64,000 nucleotides of DNA, taken from Fusarium oxysporum f. sp. lycopersici 4287 (taxonomy: Eukaryota > Ascomycota > Sordariomycetes > Hypocreales > Nectriaceae). Shown here in pieces: positions 24,517 to 37,581 of the stretch (the stretch's first letter is position 1; every line of letters begins with the position of its first letter). A program made the translations under genes and the position numbers. The notes beneath the pieces were generated by a model. The model was given only the letters and a program-made list of their open reading frames with translations, ran no database searches and was not told the DNA's origin. Location: NCBI RefSeq assembly GCF_000149955.1, contig NC_030992.1:3240850-3304849 (forward strand), read 5' to 3'.

Positions 24517-27500
24517 ACTGGTTTGCATAGACCGGAAAATAGATGGCAAATTTGGGTAAAATGTTCTGAAAGGGGGTCTAATATCATGATCCTTTTCCCC
24601 TCAGCGTATGAGAGACGACGGCTCAACTTATTGATTCTCTTCGGCTATGAGATCCGATAATTAATGTCACTGAATAAAATTTCTTGAATATTATCATCCA
24701 TATTTAAATACTCCCTGAATCAAGGAGTATCCATACTTCGTAGATCGAAACATAGTCAAGATAAGTGATACAATCCGTGTGAGCTTGACCAGCTATAATT
24801 TATGCCAAACAGCTTTCTGCTTTACAGGCACTCTATCGCATTGATTGACATCGAATTCGGTCCCAGCTATAAGAGACACCATCTCGAACCTGTGGCTGTT
24901 TTCTTCCCCTCAAGGTACGAAACTGGCACTTCCACGAGTTTGAGCGAGACGAAGGGAAAATACTAGAGATTCGCTCGCTATCCTTGCAAAAGGTTGCCTT
25001 GGGCATAGTTCAATCGAATTAGTCGTTGTATCAAGTTCGGCGTGCGTGATACTTGGCGACAGTCTCGATACAGCCCACGGTCAACGCGCTGAGGGTTAAA
25101 GGATGCTGCTTTTGTGTTGTAGCACATGGTTTGAAGTAATATTCAATTGTGATTGACATAGACGCTGAATTTTGACCATGTAACAATATGGAAATAAAGA
25201 CGTGTCGCGCTTTGAATGTTCTTGAGGTATCATGTGGCGTTTTACTGTCTGATGAATGAGACGAGGGCTTTCCCCGGAGCGAAGTCTCTTTGGCATTGCT
25301 GTAGTATCAAGTTGTGGGTGCAGCACCTGTTCTTCCCCTTGATGCGTTCGCATTACTGATAGTCTCCCGCGGCAGCACACTCGGTGCATCATAGCTGGGG
25401 TTGATCAAACACAGGCTGACCATTATGAGCTGACCAGAGGTGTCGATGAGCTCGCATTTTAGATGTGGGACTGAGGTGAGAGTTGGTATTAGAATTCATT
25501 GTCTAGGTCTTACCAGAGTATAAAAGGGTATACTCACACCAGTATCCGCTTGGGGATACTTCTCCATGCTGGTTTTATATGACATTGCCGCAAAGACCAC
25601 AATTGCAATGTTGGATGCTGTAGTTTAGGATACGCACTCTAGATTCCGGTTGCTGTAAAGTCCGAGCCATTTTGCATATCTGGGCGGAGGCATAAATCTC
25701 TTGTGTCTTTCCGTAGTGCTCCTCGACATGGTTTACTACTGATCTAATCAGCGCAGTCCCAGCCAGGTGTCTCCTCCTTGATTTTGCCTTTTTTATGCTT
25801 ACAGGGACGCCTGCAAGCTTAAACTCCCTGAATGCTGCTTCAATGGCCATTGTCTCTCGCCATATCTTTATGCCTTGCTTCCCCTATGTTCACATGCCCG
25901 TCTTCTGAATCGAAATCTTCCCATGGTTCAAATTTCTAGGGACGCACTGATTACTTGGCTCTTTTTTGTAGATCATTAGTCAATGGCGTCCTCAGCCAAA
26001 GTGCCTTAGCTCTTGACATACTCCGCTCTCGTTGGACGGCTTGGGGCCAGCCCTTCATAGGGAAAGCTCTAACATGAACCTAGTAAGAGACTCAAAGCTT
26101 TGGCTGTGAGAGAACCTATATATTTATGGACGGATAGCTAAGTAGTGATTGTCATATGAATCATTAGTCTCATAAAATTGTTCTGAGTATTGAAGTTGCT
26201 CTGTGTAATAGGGTTCTGGTATGAGGGGGCTCCTTACCATGCCAAAGTAGAAAAGAACTTTGTGTGTGCATGAAAGAGGCTGCAGATTGCCGATGTTTTT
26301 ATCAATTCAGATCATTATTCCATTGAGGTGCCAGAATACTTGAAAATATAATTGTATGAAGAACAGGGCAAAGAAAGTGCAGAGTCTGTTCTGAACCAGT
26401 GCTCCATACCGGCGGTATAGGCCATCTCCTTGGGCAAGTAACTCTTACCCTTGAGAGCATCTGGAAGCTGATGGTCGAAGGTGTTTTTAGGAGTGAAATT
26501 CCGATATTAAAGATGGTCTTGTTGGCCGGAGCCCAAGTCTTGGTAAAGATAGTCGAGGGAGGCCAAGCTTTGGGTAATACATGCCCCTTCTTCATGCCTC
26601 TGTCTCCTCGGTTCAATATGTTAAGTAACCATAGCAAATATAATTAAGTGATTCAGCCAGTCCTGAGAAGTAGCAGTTATATTCTATATAATAAAGAATT
26701 CTTACAAGCATAGAATCATTCGCCATATTGGCAGAATGAAATATGGAAATACCAGTTCAAAGTCAAGGAAGGTACAGTATATCATAACACTTCTTATAAA
26801 GAGGAATGATTCTTTGAGGAGAAAGAGAAGACTGGGGCAGGCATATACGGAGTATTTATACACGAAATTCTTCGCAAAGATCGTTAATATAGGTCACTCT
26901 GAGCGCAAGTTTGTGCTTGAGTCCATAATCTTGAGCCTGAAAATACAAATCTCGCATAGTTTTACTCCAAGCTGTTCTCGATATCGTGTGTCCCTTTCTT
27001 GACGGCTTCTAATCGTTGCAATTTACTCTAGTCTGCTTGCTTAGAGTTATGCGCAGTGGAGGTCTTGGAAACCAAGGCATGATACAAACTTCTAGAATCA
27101 AGACTAAGCTCTCAACCAAATATATACAGGCCTACTTGTACCCTCCCCCTTTGCGGGGATAAATGCTTTGCAGGGACATTGTTTGTTTTACCATCAGTTT
27201 GGGGGATACCTCCTTATTTTCTACCATCGTTTGCAACAGTCGCTATTTCGAATCGCCGGTTGTAATGATCACTCTTGTAGACTACTGTTTTTATATATGA
27301 TTTTCTGTACGAAAAACAGAAGCACACATGTTCTTACTCCGAAATACCCAACAAGCATGAAAACAATTAGTCAAACCAGCACATACCCACGACAGTGTGG
27401 TTGATCTCCATATCGCCAATTGTCTCAAACGTTTCCCTCAATTGAACAGCCCTGTTCATTCGCAGCTGCAAATAAGTACAAACTATGTATGATTGCACAT

Positions 27501-27710
27501 GACATATGTGAAAGATCCGATGACCACATGAATGTTATTCACTGGTCACTTACAAGACTGAGAGTTTATGGCAATCACCCAGTTTCCACAGCTATGACAA
27601 GAAAAAGCATGCATCAATTGGTATTAAGTAAATCTGATTTATGATCCATATAAACAAACGCTTTTCCCAAACTCGCTAATTCAGAATGCCAATCCCATTT
27701 TTAACATCAA
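24517..27710. other. Gene-poor stretch, 3.2 kb
   Basis: No gene I can defend. Two places look like former or marginal coding sequence. One is a minus-strand ATG frame at 25575-25850 (91 codons, basic, with a possible GTAAGC donor inside). The other is a patch at about 26300-26640, where minus-strand frames and one plus-strand frame stay open together. Neither has a recognisable domain. The rest is AT-rich spacer. Confidence 0.4.
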
Positions 27711-29166
27711 TCATGAAGCCGCAAGCTTCTTCAGCTCCGGCAAGGCCCACTGTTTCATCCATCGTGACTCCAGCAGGTCTTTAGCCGTTATCCTATCCTC
27801 AGGGCGGAAAGTAATTATCTTTTTCATCATATCAATAAAAGCCTCCTTCTCATCCTTTGACATGGGCTTCATGCCGCTCTCCTTTCGTCCTTGTTGCACA
27901 CAGCGCTCAAAGCGGACATCCCATGTGAAACCGCCCTGAGTAGTGGCTTGTGACGACGCCTCTTCTTCGACGTCCTCGACCCAGTACTCTGATCGCTTGG
28001 CGCCGTAGGCAGACCACTCTTCTGGGATTTCACCAAGAAGATCAATTTGGTCTTGAAGAATGTCATCTTCCGAGAGGGTCCAGGCGTCGAATAGCGGGCG
28101 TTGTCCGACGACGTTCCAGAGGAGACAGCCAAGGCTCCAAATATCGGAGCTGAACGAGAGAGGTTGACACACATCGGGGAATTGAGTTTCGGGTGCCCGG
28201 TAGCGAATCGGAGCGTTGGAATATTGACGCTTTTCTTGACTCGGTAAATAGGACTCGCCGAAATCGCCCAGTAAGATCTTTGCATCTGCCAGAGCTACAT
28301 CCTCGCTCTTTTGACCAAGCCAAATTGGCAGCACAGCGTTTCGCGGTGCATTTTCGTCAAGAGGAAGTCCGTCGAGTCTCGTCACAGGGACTGTCGTTGG
28401 ATGACTATGTCGCTCGTGAAGTTGATCAGGCGACAAGCGCTTGATTCGGTCCGGAAGCTGGAGCAAGATGTTGTCGAGGTGGAGGTCGCCGTGTACTACA
28501 CCGCCTTCATGGAGGTACGCGATGGACTGCACAACTTGAACGGCGATAGCTCGGGCAGTCCGTGGCTGAAAGAGTCTTGTGAAAAAGGCGTCCTTCGCAA
28601 GACGCAGCGACATCATCGCCGGATCGTTAACCAGACAGGTGTGTCTTCCATTGGGACCATCGAAGTGAAAGTTATCGGTGACATGTCTAATGAGAGACCT
28701 TCCGGGATGTTTCTTCGTGGCTTTGGCTTCCAGACGCTGAAGGACATCGACTTCTGTTGAGTCTTCACCGAAATCTGCTAGTACAATCTTCAATGCGGCA
28801 TACTTCTGTTTCAAGATGTCCCATGAGAGCCATACAGTTGAGTATCCACCGTGGCCGAGCTTGTTGAGGACCAGGTAGCGGTTATTGATGGTTTCACCTA
28901 GGGATACGGGATGGAAACCCCCAAGGCGGTACTGTTCGAGGTTTTCGACATGTTCGATGTAGTTGTAGTTGTAGCCCCATGTTGATCAGTCTAGTATTAT
29001 GGTCTTCCATCATCACAGCTGGCTGTGTTGTTTGAGCGGTGACGGTAGCCAAACCACGAGTGGCAGCTTTTGAGATGAGGCCATTGAAACGAAAAGACGT
29101 CTTCCTCGCTCCAGATATGAGGGTGAGTGATGGTCGCCGCAGCGACTTGAGACTGCAAGTAGCCAT
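27711..29166 (-). CDS. SRPK-like serine/threonine protein kinase, interrupted by an apparent +1 frameshift
   Basis: CMGC-group kinase of the SR-protein-kinase type. The C-terminal frame (from about 28974 to 27711) has every catalytic element: glycine loop LGHGGYSTVW, ALK lysine, HGDLHLDN catalytic loop, GDFGES, RYRAPE and SSDIWSLGC. The hallmark N-terminal segment YIEHVENLEQYRLGGFHPV precedes it. That frame has no ATG before the kinase domain and meets a TGA just upstream. The ATG at 29166 begins a second frame (MATCSLKSLRRPSLTL..., mitochondrial-presequence-like, as in many fungal SRPK-like kinases). It runs straight into the kinase frame if one base of the four-C run at 28975-28978 (plus strand) is removed; the joined length, 1455 nt, is exactly 485 codons. 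It is either a sequence error in a homopolymer or a recent frameshift. An intron using CGAACAG as acceptor would remove the conserved segment and has a poor donor. Confidence 0.8.
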
Positions 29167-32100
29167 TTTCACGAAGAGGTTATCGTCTATCGGTGTAGGT
29201 ATTTCTTGTGTCCATGGGCGTATTCAGAAATGGGGCCATTCCGTTATGTTTGTTATTAGGTAGGTGTAGTAGGTATAATAAGTGAAGATACAATTTATTC
29301 CATAGGTAAAGAGAACGAGAGACAGAAGATATAGGAAGGGGAGGAATGCAAGAGTTTATGAGTAACACGCAGAAGCCGAAATCCGGGGTAAAATGTGCTA
29401 AACTGTTACTCATAGCTCGGAGCTATCATGGGTCACTCTCGGCTCAAGGGAAGTGGATACGGCGCCGGGAGAGCCTGAGGCATCATTTCGGCCAAGTTCC
29501 GTGTTACGGTGTGAGACTCTGTTTATGTTGATATGATTGACTCCCTGAAACAGTTGCATTAAATCATCAGTTTCACGCGTTAGCGTTGGCGCTCTCCCGG
29601 GGTTGTCGTCCGCGGGAGTTGACGGGAGGGAAGACTTTGAAGCTTCTTCTGTATCTTGACCTTGTTTGGTGGGCCACGGTTGGAATCGGGCAAGTTTAGT
29701 CGAGGAAGCTAGAAAAACCATCGAGTCGTGTGACTCGAGACGAGTATCAGGAGTAATTGATATCTGGCATGTTTAATCAGGGGGATAATTGTGTGATTTG
29801 GGTGAAGAATTGGCATCTGCTGTATGCATCATGATATGATACCATTGATAGCCATCTTTTCTGTACCTGATGATAGATGCCGGTTCCGGACACCCGGAGT
29901 CTCCACACTCCAGCTCCAGCTCCAGCTCCAGCTCCATCTACAGCAACAGCTTCAAAATCCGGGGTAAGCTATTGACTGATCCTTCAGTTGCTTGGCAACT
30001 CCGTTTGCAAGTGCTCCCAAGAAGTTCATCTCTCAGAATATCTTGAGCAATACAATGGGGAACAAGCATCTCCTCGTTAACTATCACATTCGATGTTGTA
30101 AGACCTGGCTTTGATCAACCATGAAGTTAGCCAATCAGCATCTTTCACACTTTCTTGACCGCTATCATATGATGCATAAGATCAGCTATAACAGCCATGC
30201 AACAATTAGCTTATTCGTAGCAAGAGAGCATTCAAGTATGCTACCTCTGGGGCATTATCAGGAGATCGTCTTCTAAAAATGTGATATTATGGGTCGACTT
30301 ACGAGTTCTCGATTCTCAAACGAGCCTCAAACAGCTTTTTTTTGATGCGACCGATGCTGGGCCGATATTCTATCAATAGCTTGCAATCGATTCTGATAAT
30401 TTGTTACCACCCCATAGCAATACAGTGTTTTAGGCATTGAATCGATCTCGGCATATCTCGGTCTCCGGTTGCCCTGTCTCTTGTGTCACATGGTGACTTA
30501 CTTGGAAATATTGGCGCTGGTTATTGCTGATAGAGCGAGCAGGCATCTTGACGATCGCTACTCAAGGTATAATCTTTAAATTCCTTCTAGTTGCTCTCTC
30601 CGGTGTAGATTAGTTTGCTCTGGTCGATAATAGGACTCCTTTTAAAAGTGTATCTCTGTAGCTGTGCTCGATGTCTTACGACATCGCAACGATCCACTTG
30701 GACCCAGCATTATTCTTCTCTCAATACCCGTCTTGTTCTGTAGTCCATTTCATGTTTCTCATGTTATTGAACTTTGGGCTTACTCAAAATTGTGGATTGA
30801 AGTTGTAACAGGAAGTACAGGGTCATCCGTTAGGCTTCGTGAGTCCATCGTTGTAAGTAAGCCTCGGGGTTCACCAGAACTCGGAACCGATATACTTGTA
30901 TTATCATAGCTTTTCCGCACCCTTCTTTAGATACACTTAAATCAATGATGGTACAGTCGTAGTTCACTGAGATGATGGAGCCTAAGATTTATACATGTGT
31001 AGGAGACAGACCATCCAAGATTTCTTAGCTGGCATTTTGTGTCTTTCTTGTATGATTGAGACTATTTACTCAATATCTCACTCAAGGAGCGAATGTATCA
31101 TTGCCTGGACTCTTGAGCTAATTCCCCAAAGTCTGCCTGCTATCGGCTCTGGTAAGCCTTGAATATCTTTTGTGGACATGGTTGATGAACTCTTTCTTTG
31201 CATTATCGTCATCGTATCATGTATCCAGGTGTTTTTACAAGTATTTTTCAGACTCACAAGAACGCCGTCATCTGGTGCAGCTTACAACATCTCAGTTCAT
31301 AATCTTCTCAAGATGGCTTAGCCGGAAAGTCCAAAGAGTTATCCTTTGGCCCGTCTAAGCTATCCCTAATTCTCGGCCCTGGTATGGTTAACTATCCTAA
31401 TCGTAGGCTATCTTATGACGGAAAGAACTATCTAGAGACTGATACTACAAAGACTTACAACCTGGTCACAAATATTACCATTGTAGAGGGGGGTTATTGG
31501 CCGTGGACAGGTGCTCGGCGATGCCTTGGGGAGTAAGTCAAGTATCTCAATCTCCGCCCTGGAATAGTTCACAGGTTGGGGCTTAATGTCCTATGTTTGC
31601 GACCTAAATTCACTTTTCACGTCTTTACTAGTCCTCAACCCGTATATTAAACGTCTCATTACTATACAACATGGGATTCTGCCCAAGAATTATAGCAACT
31701 AGGCTCTACCCTCGAATTCGCTATGCAACCATGTTAGAAGCGGATAAGTAAACATCAAAGAACTCTCTGATACAGTTCTTGACTGGTGAACATCACTGTG
31801 AATGCAACTTGAACTTCTGGTAGATGTTTAAATATTTAGCAGGGCATATGTTTCCCAAGCCAAGGTGGTCTAATAAGAACATCCGTAATGCCAGCGTTTC
31901 GAGATGAAACAGACAACAAGTTACCTAAGAGAAATATTTCACATCACATGACCTATTGTCGACTGCGGTATGAGAGAAAATCCTCCTTCCAGTGCTTTGT
32001 ACTGAAAGCTAAGAGCGAAACGTACCTCTTTGTGCAATTCAAGCTCATCCGATTACGAGACCGGCAGATATCCCTCCAAGCAATCTCCAACTCCCAAACC

Positions 32101-33196
32101 AGCCAAGACAAGCCCCATCAAACAAGCATATTTTCTCAGATAGCTTGGTAGCTAATCTAACCAAGCTTGTAATTTCTATTCTTGAGCTTTCACCATCCAC
32201 TAAACATGTGCGCCATCAACTCACATGGGATGTGACACACAAGACCGGAAACAAGACCGGACCAAAGCCATAACGGATGCTGCATCCGGGCAATACTTTG
32301 AACAAGCCACTGCTCCCTCTTCTGGCAAGTTATACCGGGAGTCCAAGTCCGCACGCCAATGACACAATTTTCTATGCAGAATCCTGTTGTCTCTGCACGT
32401 CTTGTGATACATCATGCATCACAGACTGACCACCACTTTTGACGATCAACGCTACATATTCTTGGTCGACGCGAGAATTCACCCCGCCTTTCGGGCTCAA
32501 ACTCACATATTAGTTGTTCCGCGTAATGTATGTACCGCTTTTGCTTGTGACACTGACCACTTACCCGGCGTATCAAGGCTGGCTGCAGGCTGTTATCCGC
32601 CCGCAGACCCCAGGTTTTTGTTTATCAGACTTCAAGATTGCTTCTCTTTCCGGTTATGAGTGCCTCGGTTATCTAACCCCGGACGCCTCATGCTTGGCTG
32701 CATCTGACTCACACCACTTATCTTGTTCTAGACCAAGAATCCGGTTGACTACTCTATGCGAGTCAATGAACAAACAGAAACTGGCTCGTTGCCAAGTAAC
32801 CAATAATTCACATGAGATTATCGTCAAGTTTGAGAGGTGAAATGGTTCATAATTATTCAATGTTTTCAAGCCTGCTTCTTTGGGCGGCCTTTCTTCTCAT
32901 GACTAGATACAGAAGCTTTTATAGCTATACAACACATGGGCTCTTCTGTCCCTGATATCCAATCCACTTTAACTTTTTGTACTCCAAAACTCCGTTTTAA
33001 AGTCATTTCCCATATGTTCTGTATTCCCTTTCTTTATAATGTAGAGGTGGAAGTTACTGAGTCTTCCTATCAACGCTTCTGGGGTATCTTCTTTTCGCAA
33101 ATCGGATCGCCGCGTGTCTCATGCAGTTGGTAACAAAGGAAAAGTGCAAGTATTAAGCAATAAAAGACAATGTTGTGAAACTCATCGGCGGCAACT
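29167..33196. other. Gene-poor stretch, 4.0 kb
   Basis: AT-rich spacer with only short open frames on both strands. A (CTCCAG)n run is listed separately. At about 31380-31550 a plus-strand open stretch ends in GARRCLGE followed by a GTAAGT donor-like site. I could not connect it to a gene (see rejected items). No tRNA or transposon ends were recognised. Confidence 0.4.
29908..29936. repeat. Microsatellite (CTCCAG)4.8
   Basis: A hexanucleotide CTCCAG repeated almost five times without error. It lies in non-coding sequence upstream (5' side) of the kinase gene. Confidence 0.95.
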
Positions 33197-34615
33197 CTAT
33201 TGGCTACCATCATCTGATGAGTTGGAAAGACTGCTGAGTCGGTGGGCATCGAGATGCTCCAGGCTCTCGTACTCAACTGGAGACTCAACGGCAGGGTAGG
33301 CAGGGGGGCTAGGAGGCACGTCTTGGTAGACCGGGGGAGCTTCGTTATCCCAGCTGACACCCATGCCAGCATGAGCAGTCATGACAACACCGTAATGCAT
33401 TCGCAGGATGCGGCCGGTGCCGGTTTGGGTAGCCAGTTGAGGCTTACCCTCGGGAGCGTATTCTCGAGAAACAACAAGCTCAATGAGGAGTGAATGTGTC
33501 ACTTCGACGCCCTCAGCAGACTTGGTGTCACAGGCATACTTGAGCTCCTTGGTGTGAGACTTGTACTGATTGGCAAAGTAATCGAATTCAAGCTCAACCT
33601 TGCCATCGGTGCCAGTGAAGTCAGACTTCCATCCATCGTGGAGGTGCTTCTCGCCCAGGACGCGGACCTCATTGCGGGGGAGGCTCTTCTTCTCGGGGTC
33701 TTCAGCTGCAGGAGCATGTCGGTCGCAGGCAGGGGCCACAGTCTTGATGGTCTCCTCGAGTCTCCATGTGACCTTCTTTAGTCGCCAGAAGTCAATGGTC
33801 TTCGCCTTGTCGTTACGGCTCATGAGACCGTCAAGTCGCAGGCTGACAGTGTTGGTTCCGGTAGGGTGAATGATGTTGTTGTAGTGGGCGCTGGCCTTGA
33901 TGTTGGTAGGAGGAAAGACGCGGACAGAGTGGTGAGGGATTTCATTCTCGGGAAGAGATCGCTTAACAGGGACAGTTCGCTCGAATCGCACAGGTGTGAC
34001 GGAGCCACTGGCTGAGTGCACGCTCTTGGTGACGTAGGCATCAGCCTTGAACTCATATGAGATGGCGACAAGGGGAGTATCCATGGTAGCCGGGAGGTGG
34101 CCATCCAGGAGAATAGAGAAAGGGAATGGGTGACGACCCTTGCGAAGTGTGGTAGGCAGAGCTAGGAATTGCCAGCTCTTGAGCTCAGTGTACTGGTTCT
34201 GGCAATCTGTGCAGTGGCCCTGGTAAGGCCTCTTCTGGTAGATGTGAAGCTTGAGAGAAGCTGCGAAGCTTCCAACCTCGACAACCTCCTCTTTGACATC
34301 GAGGAACATCTGTCCAGTGATGAGAGCGCCAGTGCTCTCCTCAGTGTTGCCGTGGAAAACCACAGGTGGGCTCTCGATGCTCCAGTCAATGGTAACATCT
34401 GAGGGCTGTTCCTTGTGGGACTTGCCAAAGGGCAAAGAGATTCGGTGATGCTTCTTAACGGCATCTGCGAGTTCGGTCATCTTGACAGCGTGGATTTGAG
34501 GTCGATCCTCGCCGTCTGATGTGTAAGGGCTGTTTGTGCGTGATCGAGCAACCTTCTTGATCTGAGCAATGTTGCCAGAAGAGGTGCGGATGAAGTTAGC
34601 CACGCGGTGGGGCAT
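33197..34615 (-). CDS. LDB19: Arrestin-related trafficking adaptor, LDB19/ART1 type
   Basis: Alpha-arrestin that brings the Rsp5/NEDD4 ubiquitin ligase to plasma-membrane transporters to trigger their endocytosis. Single exon, 472 aa. The arrestin-like fold covers about residues 60-400 and includes family stretches GQMFLDVKEE, the Cys pair in QGHCTDCQNQ, GHLPATMDTPLVAISYEFKA, PHHSVRVFPPTNIKAS, HPTGTNTVSLRLDG and WRLEETIKTVAPAC. The C-terminal tail has two PPxY motifs for the ligase WW domains, PPVY at 427-430 and PPAY at 437-440, then a Ser/Asp-rich end. The short basic N-terminus with Ser/Thr-Pro sites is a plausible phospho-regulatory region. The start is the first ATG of the frame. The length is shorter than yeast Ldb19 (about 800 aa) but usual for filamentous ascomycetes. 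It stands alone between gene-poor stretches. Confidence 0.88.
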   Translation of the reverse strand: MPHRVANFIRTSSGNIAQIKKVARSRTNSPYTSDGEDRPQIHAVKMTELADAVKKHHRISLPFGKSHKEQPSDVTIDWSIESPPVVFHGNTEESTGALITGQMFLDVKEEVVEVGSFAASLKLHIYQKRPYQGHCTDCQNQYTELKSWQFLALPTTLRKGRHPFPFSILLDGHLPATMDTPLVAISYEFKADAYVTKSVHSASGSVTPVRFERTVPVKRSLPENEIPHHSVRVFPPTNIKASAHYNNIIHPTGTNTVSLRLDGLMSRNDKAKTIDFWRLKKVTWRLEETIKTVAPACDRHAPAAEDPEKKSLPRNEVRVLGEKHLHDGWKSDFTGTDGKVELEFDYFANQYKSHTKELKYACDTKSAEGVEVTHSLLIELVVSREYAPEGKPQLATQTGTGRILRMHYGVVMTAHAGMGVSWDNEAPPVYQDVPPSPPAYPAVESPVEYESLEHLDAHRLSSLSNSSDDGSQ

Positions 34616-37225
34616 GGCGGTGGTAGTGAGCGATCCTTTTGTAAGACGCTCTCTTTTGTGGTTGATTATACGGGTTTAGATGGTGGGGGTTGGCGGCTAA
34701 AATAGCACTCGGCGTGAACGAGTTTTCGCAAAAACTCTTCAGGGTGATGTAATACCGGAAATAGTATTGTTGACGCCGGCGTATGATGTGGGTGTATACG
34801 GCGGGAGATAGCCAGGGGCAACTGGTCTTCTGACTTTGCAAATGTTGCAAGCTGCGTCAATGCGAAGTCGGTAATGACGATGCTGCGACTCAAACCTGTT
34901 CCGAGGTGGTGTGCAAGGATTTTGAGTGCCGGCTACTAGCTGCGGATGCCGCGAGTAAGTGGTAGATTTGTTTTTCGTTTTTTCTCGTAACTTCTGTGAA
35001 GAGCGAGTGACTGAGATATCAATTGGTATCGAGTGTCTTCTAGATAACCAATTGTAACTGTCGTTGATCGTTGTTTTGTTTCGTTCGTGTGTAAGTGAAC
35101 TTTTTGTAAGTCGATATATCTGGGGACTAACTTTAGTCAAGTGTTGTCAACCCGGGATAGTAGATGTGAGTCTGGGGAAATTGAAGATAAACCAAGATGA
35201 TTCTGGGGAAGATATGGAGAGTCCTTTCGAGTGGAAAGATCGAGGGCATCACCAAGACTAAATATCTGAACTCAGAGCCTTCGACTCGTGCTCCGTCCCT
35301 GGGGGAAACGATGTGTCATAGCCCAAAGATGCCCTGCTATGGCGAGCTTGTTAAGTGGCGCCTTGGTGGATATGCACTGACAGGCGGCTCCCGCCTGACT
35401 CTGCCAGTTCTGCTCGCGCGCTGAAGCCCTGTAACCCCTTTGGGCGTGTGGGTTGTGGGTAGGTCTGAGGCCTGGAGACCGCCGAAGGGCGTGCGACCAG
35501 CAAGGTGGATTCAGCACCAGCACAGTCCACAACAGACCCTGGCACAGTCCGTATGGGCGCAATGCGGTGTTACGGTTGGCCAAGAGAATGTTCCACGAAC
35601 GGTACGCACCAGGCTAATGCTCCCTTGGCATGCTCCAACGTTTTCTGATCTGATGCCCATCAGGGACATACAGCACAGTGTCGCGCAACGTAATACATTG
35701 TGGGTCATCGAGGAGCATGTTGGATCTTGCGAAGTTCGATCGTGGATCGTAGGACCAGGTTTATTCCCCCATGGGTGGAATAGACCAAGTAAACGACGAT
35801 GGAGTCCCTTTGCAAAGACACGTACCGATGCTGACCGGTTGTGGCCGCTGGAAAGTTGAAAAGAACAATTTGCTACAGAAAATCTCTTCATATGAGTCCT
35901 GGAATGGAATTATGCTGTGCTGTGTCGCTGTATGCCCTAGTGAACTGTGTTAGTTGAACGAAGTGTAACTTCATGCAGCAACCTAGCCTAGCCAGCCATT
36001 GTTTTCTTCTGTCCATGCATGTCCTCCTGATCTGTCTCGGTAAAGCACCCGCAGGCTCTTTACTGTGCACTGAAGATCAGACGGGCCATGTCTCCGAATG
36101 AGTCTGTTTTTTCTAGACGCACACTAGTCTCATGAGTTCTCAGTGAGAATCGGCGTAGCAGGCCGAAGACCGGCCCGGTAAGCCACAGGGCGCACAGGGT
36201 CGATCAAGGGGGGACCCTTTGATGATTTGATCTCACTAACCTAGGCAGTGTCAGTGTTAGTTTTCCTCGGGAACAACTGACGGAAAGGATCGAGAAGACC
36301 AGCCGCAATATCCCTTTGAGAGACCAGAAGGCACCACAAAAGTATTTATAAAGCCTCTAACCAATCGATAGCCTACTATTAAGGGGACCTCCTTTTACCT
36401 ATATAATCAGTATAGATTAAGGTACCTTTGATACTGCAATATGCAGATCAGAACTTGAACTCTTACTCTTCTGCCACCTTCAGGCTGGTAGCTGTGGCCT
36501 ATTGATCAGCAGCCAATTAATACTGGGGCATGTCCCATAAAAATACCTTGGTGGTACCTTAAAGGGATCAGAAACCAGCATCAGCCCAGCAAAATATGAT
36601 TCGATGCAGCGGCACATGACACGGCAGAGCACATCACCAGCCAGTCTTGGGCTGCATACTTCTCGTCAGATGCTATTTCCCAGACAAGCAATTTGTTGAT
36701 TATCAATGCCAAACTACGCCATTGCCGCATATCAATAAGTACGATGGAATTCGTTGATGCTTATTTCGTGATGATGTGCTTTCCTCGGTGTTGAGGTCTA
36801 TCCTCGGAAATCTGGAAATTTACCCAACCTCGGGAATGGCAGGCACAGTATACCACGGCCACGTGCAGCTAAGCAGCAGCGCTGATGGAAGGATTGTCGA
36901 ACAGTCGAGGCGGTTAGTGGCCGTAGCGCTGTAAATTTCCAGTTCCAGCGCTAGACTTCACTAAAAACTTCTCCGGGAAAGCCTTCGGGGAGATTATACG
37001 CCATAGAGTCATAGAACCCGACGGGGACAGGAATGGATATTTTTTCCTACTCCAAAACTAATGTGTTGATTTCTTCTTCAGGACATTTCAAGTGGATGCC
37101 TACTTCAGCAAACATGACACCCTCTGAAGCCTTTATTATAAGCGGTGTATGCGCTCGAATGCCCTGTCGAGAGGAACATCAGGTGCTGTTTACAAGTAAG
37201 GACCCCTGTGGGTAACACTGCTAGC

Positions 37226-37248
37226 AGAGAGAAGAGAAGAGAAGAGAA
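37226..37248. repeat. Short tandem repeat (AGAGA/GAGAA)n
   Basis: Purine-rich pentanucleotide repeat, about 4.6 copies, in the gene-poor stretch. Confidence 0.8.
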
Positions 37249-37581
37249 CCAAACGAAACACATCATCCAATCCCTGTGAGTTGTATTGCCCAGAAAGGGC
37301 AATTATAGGCTGAGAGGCCTGGTAGGGCCAACTCCGAATGTCGGCCAACGGAAACGAGCGGCAATGGGCAAATTAACATACGAGAATGCAGTGCCAACCT
37401 AACTTATGTCTGAGAGTTCAGTGAGATCAGCACGGGATCAAGCCTCAGTCGACTCAGAGTTTAAGCTTCGTAACTACCGGTAGATGATATTGGTACAGTA
37501 GCAATAATACATGATGGACTTATCTGATCAAACTCTATGTGGCTGAACAATTCGGAGATGTTCTGAACGGTGGACTATGAA

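Noticed and set aside
25575..25850. 91-codon minus-strand ATG frame (MAIEAAFREFKLAGVPVSIK...)
   Set aside because: Composition is protein-like and there is a donor-like GTAAGC inside, but spliced versions run into stops and no domain is visible; left as an open possibility only.
31380..31550. GARRCLGE next to a GTAAGT donor, resembling the P450 haem-binding GxRxCxG word
   Set aside because: No upstream PERF, ExxR or I-helix sequence could be found in any frame, and the aromatic before the motif is misplaced; most likely chance.
35271..35891. Overlapping frames on both strands (35440-35859 +, 35272-35583 and 35511-35891 -)
   Set aside because: A local GC-rich patch keeps many frames open; none reads like a known protein.
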